Shown here in pieces: positions 60,110 to 64,000 of a DNA stretch of 64,000 bases. The stretch is taken from positions 1 to 64,000 of the forward strand of contig NZ_JASKLS010000017.1 in NCBI RefSeq assembly GCF_030124375.1, read 5' to 3'. The translations under genes were made by a program, and so were the position numbers. The notes under the pieces were generated by a model. The model did not search any database. It was not told where the DNA came from and worked only from the letters and a program-made list of their open reading frames with translations. Positions within the stretch are counted from its first letter, which is position 1. Every line of letters starts with the position of its first letter. This stretch comes from Sinorhizobium sp. 6-70 (GTDB lineage: Bacteria; Pseudomonadota; Alphaproteobacteria; Rhizobiales; Rhizobiaceae).

Positions 60110-61564
60110 TTGAATGCAACGATTTACCGGTCCGCCATCAATATCGCCGCACTGGCCGGCCTCTATCTGTCGATCTCGATGCTGATTCCTGCATTTGTGG
60201 ATCTCGTCTATGGCCATCCGCACTGGAAGGTGTTCGCCGTCTCGGCCTTTCTGACGGGCGGCCTGTGTCTGTTGACGGTTGCGGCCACACGCGCCGGACC
60301 GCCGCCGTTCAACAGGAAAATGGGTTTTCTACTCGTCACTCTGCTGTGGCTCGTGGCTTCTCTGGTCGGAACGGTGCCGTTCTGGCTTTCCTCGCTCAAT
60401 CTCGATTTCGCCGCGGCGCTGTTCGAGGCGGTTTCGGCGATCACGACCACCGGGTCGACCGTCATCGTCGGCCTCGACAACGCGCCGCCGGGCATTCTCG
60501 TCTGGCGCTCGCTGTTGCATTGGCTGGGCGGGATCGGGATCGTCGCGCTCGGCCTCTTCGTAATGCCTTACCTCAGGGTCGGAGGCATGTCCTTCTTCAA
60601 GATGGAATCCTCCGACACGACCGACAAGCCATTCGCGCGCATCGTCACCTTTACCCGTGCCTTCATCTTCGTCTACGTGGTTTTCACCCTCGTCTGCGCC
60701 GTCACCTACGGCGCCCTCGGCATGAACCGGTTCGACGCCATCAATCATGCCATGTCGACGATCGCGACCGGCGGCTTTTCCACCCATGACGCATCCTTCG
60801 GCCATTACAACAGCCTGCCGCTGTTGTGGGCAGCATCCTTCTTCATGACGATTTGCAGCCTGCCGTTTTCGATCATGATTGTCCTTGTGGTCCGTGGCCG
60901 GCTGGACACGCTCAAGGACCCGCAGATCATCGTCTTCCTGTCCTATTTATTTGCCTTCGCCATGGCCGCGACCCTCTATCAGCGGCTGGTCAACGGCACT
61001 GATATGCACGCAGCGCTGGCGCATTCGTTCTTCACGGTCTCGTCGATCCTGTCGACGACCGGCTTCGCCAGCGACGATTACATGCTGTGGGGGGAGTTCA
61101 TCGTGGCGCTGGCCTTCGCCGCCACGTTCATGGGCGGCTGTTCCGGCTCGACCGCCGGCGGCATGAAGGCCTATCGCTTCATCATCATCTTCAAATCCAT
61201 TCGAGCCGGCCTTTACAGGCTCCTTTATCCGAACGCGGTATATTCGGTGCGTTATGGCACGACGATCGTCGACGCAGACTTGCAGCGCGCCGTCTTCCTC
61301 TTCTTCTCGACCTTCATGGTGATATGGGCTGCCGGCAGCCTGGTGATGGGAGCCTTGGGCTATGACATGGTGACGGCGGCGTCGGCCGTCGCCACCGCGC
61401 TTTCCAATGTCGGTGCCGGGCTGGGGCCGATCATCGGGCCGGCGGGCAATTTTTCGACACTGTCGGACCCCGCCCTGTATGTCCTCTCGCTGATGATGCT
61501 GCTCGGGCGTCTTGAAGTATTGACCCTGCTCGTCATTCTGACGCCGGTGTTCTGGAAGAATTGA
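60110..61564 (+). CDS. trkH: Potassium uptake protein TrkH
   Basis: A 484-residue membrane protein with four pore-loop motifs: ITTTGSTVIVG, STIATGGFST, SSILSTTGFA and LSNVGAGLG, the K+ selectivity filter set of Trk/Ktr channels. The CSGSTAGGMKAYR segment is also typical. I take TTG 60110 as start: GAGGGGG lies 9 bases upstream and the product starts with NATIYRSAINIAALAGLYLS as in homologues; the frame is open further upstream. It would work with cytosolic TrkA, not seen here. Confidence 0.94.
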   Translation: MNATIYRSAINIAALAGLYLSISMLIPAFVDLVYGHPHWKVFAVSAFLTGGLCLLTVAATRAGPPPFNRKMGFLLVTLLWLVASLVGTVPFWLSSLNLDFAAALFEAVSAITTTGSTVIVGLDNAPPGILVWRSLLHWLGGIGIVALGLFVMPYLRVGGMSFFKMESSDTTDKPFARIVTFTRAFIFVYVVFTLVCAVTYGALGMNRFDAINHAMSTIATGGFSTHDASFGHYNSLPLLWAASFFMTICSLPFSIMIVLVVRGRLDTLKDPQIIVFLSYLFAFAMAATLYQRLVNGTDMHAALAHSFFTVSSILSTTGFASDDYMLWGEFIVALAFAATFMGGCSGSTAGGMKAYRFIIIFKSIRAGLYRLLYPNAVYSVRYGTTIVDADLQRAVFLFFSTFMVIWAAGSLVMGALGYDMVTAASAVATALSNVGAGLGPIIGPAGNFSTLSDPALYVLSLMMLLGRLEVLTLLVILTPVFWKN

Positions 61565-61581
61565 AGCGCGATATTATGGCG

Positions 61582-62520
61582 TCAGCCGGTTAGCTGCTCG
61601 ATGCAGAAACGCAGCGTCGTCGCGGAGGTGGCGATGGCCTTGTCGGCATCGAGTGCATAGTCCTCGTTCTCGATGCTGATCACATCGTCATAGCCGACGT
61701 CCCGCAGTGCCGTGAGAATCTCCAGCCAGCCCCGGACCGGCGTGCCGTGGCCGAGCGAGACGAAGTTCCACGACCGCCCGCGAACCGGCACCACGTGCTT
61801 CGGGTCGAGCAGACCGTCGATGCGCGCCTGCGGTTCGATGCGCGTATCCTTGCCGTGAACATGGTAGATGCAGTCGCCGAGCGCGCGGATCGCCGAAACC
61901 GGATCGCCGCCCATCCAGATAAGGTGGCTTGGGTCGAAATTGACGCCGACGGTCGGGCCGACGGCGTCGCGCAACCGACAGAAGCTCTCGACATTGTAGA
62001 CGGCTTGCCGACCGTGCGGTTCGACGCAGAGACGCAGGTCCTTCTTCTCCGCGGCTGCCGCATAGTCCTTCCAGAAGGGGATGACGCGCTCGGACCATTG
62101 CCATTCGAGGATCACCATCGCTTCCGGTGGCCAGGACGAAGTGATCCAGTTCGGGCAGCTGTCGGTCGACCCACCGGCCGGCAGACCGGACATCATGACG
62201 ATGCGCCGGACTCCGAGCAGCGGCGCGAGATCCAGCGCGTCATAGACGAGCTTCATGTCTTTCGCTCCGCTCTCGCCCGGATGCAATTGGTTCCCGGAGC
62301 AGTTGAGCGCGGAGATTTCGAGATTGCGGTCGCGCAGCATGCCGAGAAGCCGGTCGCGGGCCGTGCCGTTAGCAAGCAATTCGCCAATGTCGACATGCGG
62401 CGCGTTCGACCAGCCGCCCAGACCGAATTCGACGCAAGCGAACCCGAGTTCCGCGGCGCGGTCCAGGCACGCTTCCAGCGAAAGCGCAGCGAAGCCGTCG
62501 GTGTTCAGGCCGATTTTCAT
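61582..62520 (-). CDS. Sugar phosphate isomerase/epimerase family protein (TIM barrel), third copy
   Basis: A 312-residue barrel similar over its length to the protein at 36354-37295: CVEFGLGGWSNAPH, ISALNCSGNQLHPGE, VNFDPSHLIWMGGDP and HVHGKDTRIEP correspond one to one. ATG 62520 follows GGGGAGGA. It is paired with the Gfo/Idh/MocA gene on the same strand 29 bases upstream, the same kind of pairing as in the larger sugar operon. Substrate unknown. Confidence 0.88.
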   Translation of the reverse strand: MKIGLNTDGFAALSLEACLDRAAELGFACVEFGLGGWSNAPHVDIGELLANGTARDRLLGMLRDRNLEISALNCSGNQLHPGESGAKDMKLVYDALDLAPLLGVRRIVMMSGLPAGGSTDSCPNWITSSWPPEAMVILEWQWSERVIPFWKDYAAAAEKKDLRLCVEPHGRQAVYNVESFCRLRDAVGPTVGVNFDPSHLIWMGGDPVSAIRALGDCIYHVHGKDTRIEPQARIDGLLDPKHVVPVRGRSWNFVSLGHGTPVRGWLEILTALRDVGYDDVISIENEDYALDADKAIATSATTLRFCIEQLTG

Positions 62521-62549
62521 CTGATCCTCCCCATCGACGCGATGGCCGT

Positions 62550-63722
62550 TCAATCGGCATGCGAAATCTTCACCGCCGCACCGGTATCCGCTGCCGACTG
62601 GATCGCATCGAGAATCTGCGCCGCGCGCAGGCCATCGAGCGTCGACCCGTTCTGCATGGGACGGTTTGCGGCGATCGCTTCGAGAAATTCGTGGATCATG
62701 AACCCGAATACCTCGGCATAGCCGATCGCCACGCCGTCATGGGGAACGGGCAGCAATTCTGCATAGGGAAGGGCGGGGTTATTCGCGACCAGCGCAAAGG
62801 GCGATTGTCCGCTGCCATCGAAGCGCGCGATTTCGTAATGGGCCGGCGTGCGGGAATTGTAACGCAGGGCACCCCTCGTGCCGGTGACCGAAAAGGAAAG
62901 CGTGTTGCCCATGCCGACCGCCACCCGGCTCGCAAGAAACATGCCCTGGCAGCCGTTTTCGAAGCGCAGCAGGGCGGACATGACATCGTCGTTGTCGACG
63001 GGCCTGCTTTCGGTGCTGAGCGTAACCTTTTCGTGGCCGATGCTGGCGGCTGCGGGCAGAAAGCGTTCCTTGACGGAAATCGTACCGATGGCGCCTGCGA
63101 TCTCGGAGACTTCTCCACAGAGAAAGCGGGCCGTGTCGATGGCATGAGTCCCGACGTCGAGCAAGGCACCGGCACCGGCGCGGCTCTTCTCGTACCGCCA
63201 GCTGTGCGGCAGGTCGGGATCGGCGGCATATTCGCTTTCGTACTGGACGAGAAGGTTGACGAGATCGCCGATTTCTCCGGCCGCGATGATGTCGCGTATC
63301 GCCGCAACGGCCGGAATGCGTCGGTAGTTGAAGACCGTTGCGGAGACGACCGGCGACACGATCGCGGCGCGATGGATGCGCAACGCCTCCTCGGCATTGA
63401 GGGCGAGCGGCTTTTCGCAGAGGACGTGCTTTCCCGCGGCAATCGCCGCGAGCGTCACCTCCGCATGCAGCGCATTCGGCAAGCAGACACTGACGATGCC
63501 GATTTCGGGATCGGCAATAACCGCGTTGAGGTTGGTTTCCGTCTTTTCGAAGCCCCAGGTCGCGGCGAGGCGGCCGGCGAGCGCCTCGTTGCCGTCGCAG
63601 GCCGTTGCAAGACGAATGCCGGCGATGCGGTCCTCGAAGCGCGGCAGGTTCGTTCGGTAGCCGAACGCGTGCGCGGCACCGATCATGCCGGCACCGATGA
63701 CGGCGATGGCGTTCCCCTTCAT
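62550..63722 (-). CDS. Gfo/Idh/MocA oxidoreductase, third copy
   Basis: A 390-residue dehydrogenase: AVIGAGMIGAAHAFGYR nucleotide motif, VLCEKPLAL with the conserved Lys, and LLDVGTHAIDTARFL as the catalytic helix with His. The ATG at 63722 follows GGGAGGAG; 12 earlier codons lack a site. It and the barrel gene downstream should form one operon acting on a sugar or cyclitol. No transporter is visible in the window; one may lie beyond its end. Confidence 0.9.
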   Translation of the reverse strand: MKGNAIAVIGAGMIGAAHAFGYRTNLPRFEDRIAGIRLATACDGNEALAGRLAATWGFEKTETNLNAVIADPEIGIVSVCLPNALHAEVTLAAIAAGKHVLCEKPLALNAEEALRIHRAAIVSPVVSATVFNYRRIPAVAAIRDIIAAGEIGDLVNLLVQYESEYAADPDLPHSWRYEKSRAGAGALLDVGTHAIDTARFLCGEVSEIAGAIGTISVKERFLPAAASIGHEKVTLSTESRPVDNDDVMSALLRFENGCQGMFLASRVAVGMGNTLSFSVTGTRGALRYNSRTPAHYEIARFDGSGQSPFALVANNPALPYAELLPVPHDGVAIGYAEVFGFMIHEFLEAIAANRPMQNGSTLDGLRAAQILDAIQSAADTGAAVKISHAD

Positions 63723-63828
63723 GTTCTCCTCCCGAGAAGAGATGCAGCAGAACCGCACGATCAGCGTATGAGAGCGCCGCGATCACGTCAATCAAAGCCC
63801 GTTCGATACGAAGCCGCGCAGATGGCGG

Positions 63829-64000
63829 TCACGTCGCAAAGGGCGGTGCCGGTCGGGCGAAATCCGGGTTGAGCGGCGGCAGGGCCGCGGATCTCGCGGT
63901 TTCGCTTGGACCGGAGCGCAGCCAGTTCCGGCGGGCGGTCCTCAGCCCGTTTCGCAGCGCTCCGAAATCAGCCTTCGTCCGATCGCCGGACGGCTTGCCG
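63829..64000 (-). CDS. Possible C-terminal end of a minus-strand gene
   Basis: From the window edge an open minus-strand frame runs about 57 codons to TGA at 63829-63831 and ends NPDFARPAPPFAT. The composition fits coding sequence, but there is no domain to recognise. It is 106 bases upstream of the Gfo/Idh/MocA gene and could be part of the same operon. Confidence 0.35.
   Translation of the reverse strand, partial: GKPSGDRTKADFGALRNGLRTARRNWLRSGPSETARSAALPPLNPDFARPAPPFAT

Noticed and set aside
62559..63872. A 437-codon + strand frame opposite the Gfo/Idh/MocA gene
   Set aside because: Antisense shadow; the minus strand has the motifs, ribosome site and start.
1..64000. Insertion sequences, prophage genes, tRNA genes, CRISPR arrays, or toxin-antitoxin pairs
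   Set aside because: I looked for transposase motifs, regularly spaced repeats, cloverleaf-like segments and small paired genes and saw none that could be supported.

Overview
The window is about 62-64% GC and reads as a replicon of an alphaproteobacterial rhizobium, most likely Sinorhizobium/Ensifer. Supporting signs are the gene order formaldehyde oxidation - xoxF - cbb - pqq, which I recall from the S. meliloti pSymB megaplasmid, the red-type (form IC) Rubisco with CbbX, and three copies of a ~107 bp palindromic intergenic repeat that matches my memory of the Rhizobium intergenic mosaic element (RIME1). The assignment comes from recognition, not from a database search. I see no tRNA, rRNA, insertion sequence, integrase or CRISPR array.

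Layout. (1) 1-11508: a C1 oxidation island on the + strand. It holds the end of glutathione-dependent formaldehyde dehydrogenase, fghA, a cytochrome c, the lanthanide methanol dehydrogenase xoxF with xoxG and xoxJ, a set of secreted accessory proteins (small DUF protein, type I periplasmic binding protein, YVTN propeller, an orphan secreted protein), an NMT1/SsuA-type ABC importer, a truncated relic of a second ABC ATPase, and gfa. (2) 11689-20905: a minus-strand Calvin cycle operon in transcription order fbp-cbbP-cbbT-cbbA-cbbL-cbbS-cbbX-rpe-thioredoxin-like, with divergent cbbR (21009-21950). (3) 22302-25623: pqqA-pqqB-pqqC-pqqD-pqqE; pqqA is only 31 codons. (4) 25800-27623: class III adenylate cyclase with a TPR tail. 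(5) 27862-37689: LacI regulator divergent from an FrcBCA/RbsABC-like sugar importer followed by two TIM-barrel isomerase/epimerase genes, two Gfo/Idh/MocA oxidoreductases and an HTH-only RpiR-like protein.

(6) 37697-39034: secreted DUF2778/L,D-transpeptidase-like protein. (7) 39390-50662: a probable hydroxyproline catabolic cluster (ProC, GntR regulator, polar amino acid ABC importer, DapA-like, DadA-like, semialdehyde dehydrogenase, proline racemase-family protein, two SDRs). (8) 50712-52417: LysR regulator divergent from an unusual SDR. (9) 52697-57445: FMN reductase, two-component flavin monooxygenase and an SsuABC-like importer, probably for organosulfur compounds. (10) 57802-61564: an overlooked 54-residue lipoprotein, an FAD/NAD(P)-binding protein and the TrkH potassium transporter. 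(11) 61582-63722: a second TIM-barrel + Gfo/Idh/MocA pair, with the edge of a further minus-strand gene at the window end.

How it works together. Methanol is oxidised in the periplasm by XoxF (PQQ + lanthanide) with electrons passing to XoxG. Formaldehyde is trapped with glutathione (Gfa) and taken to formate by the dehydrogenase and FghA. CO2 can then be fixed by the adjacent Calvin cycle operon, and the cofactor PQQ is made by the next cluster. Enzymes, cofactor synthesis and carbon fixation for methanol-driven autotrophy therefore lie within about 25 kb. The rest of the window is a typical rhizobial catabolic patchwork in which each importer sits beside its enzymes and its own regulator.
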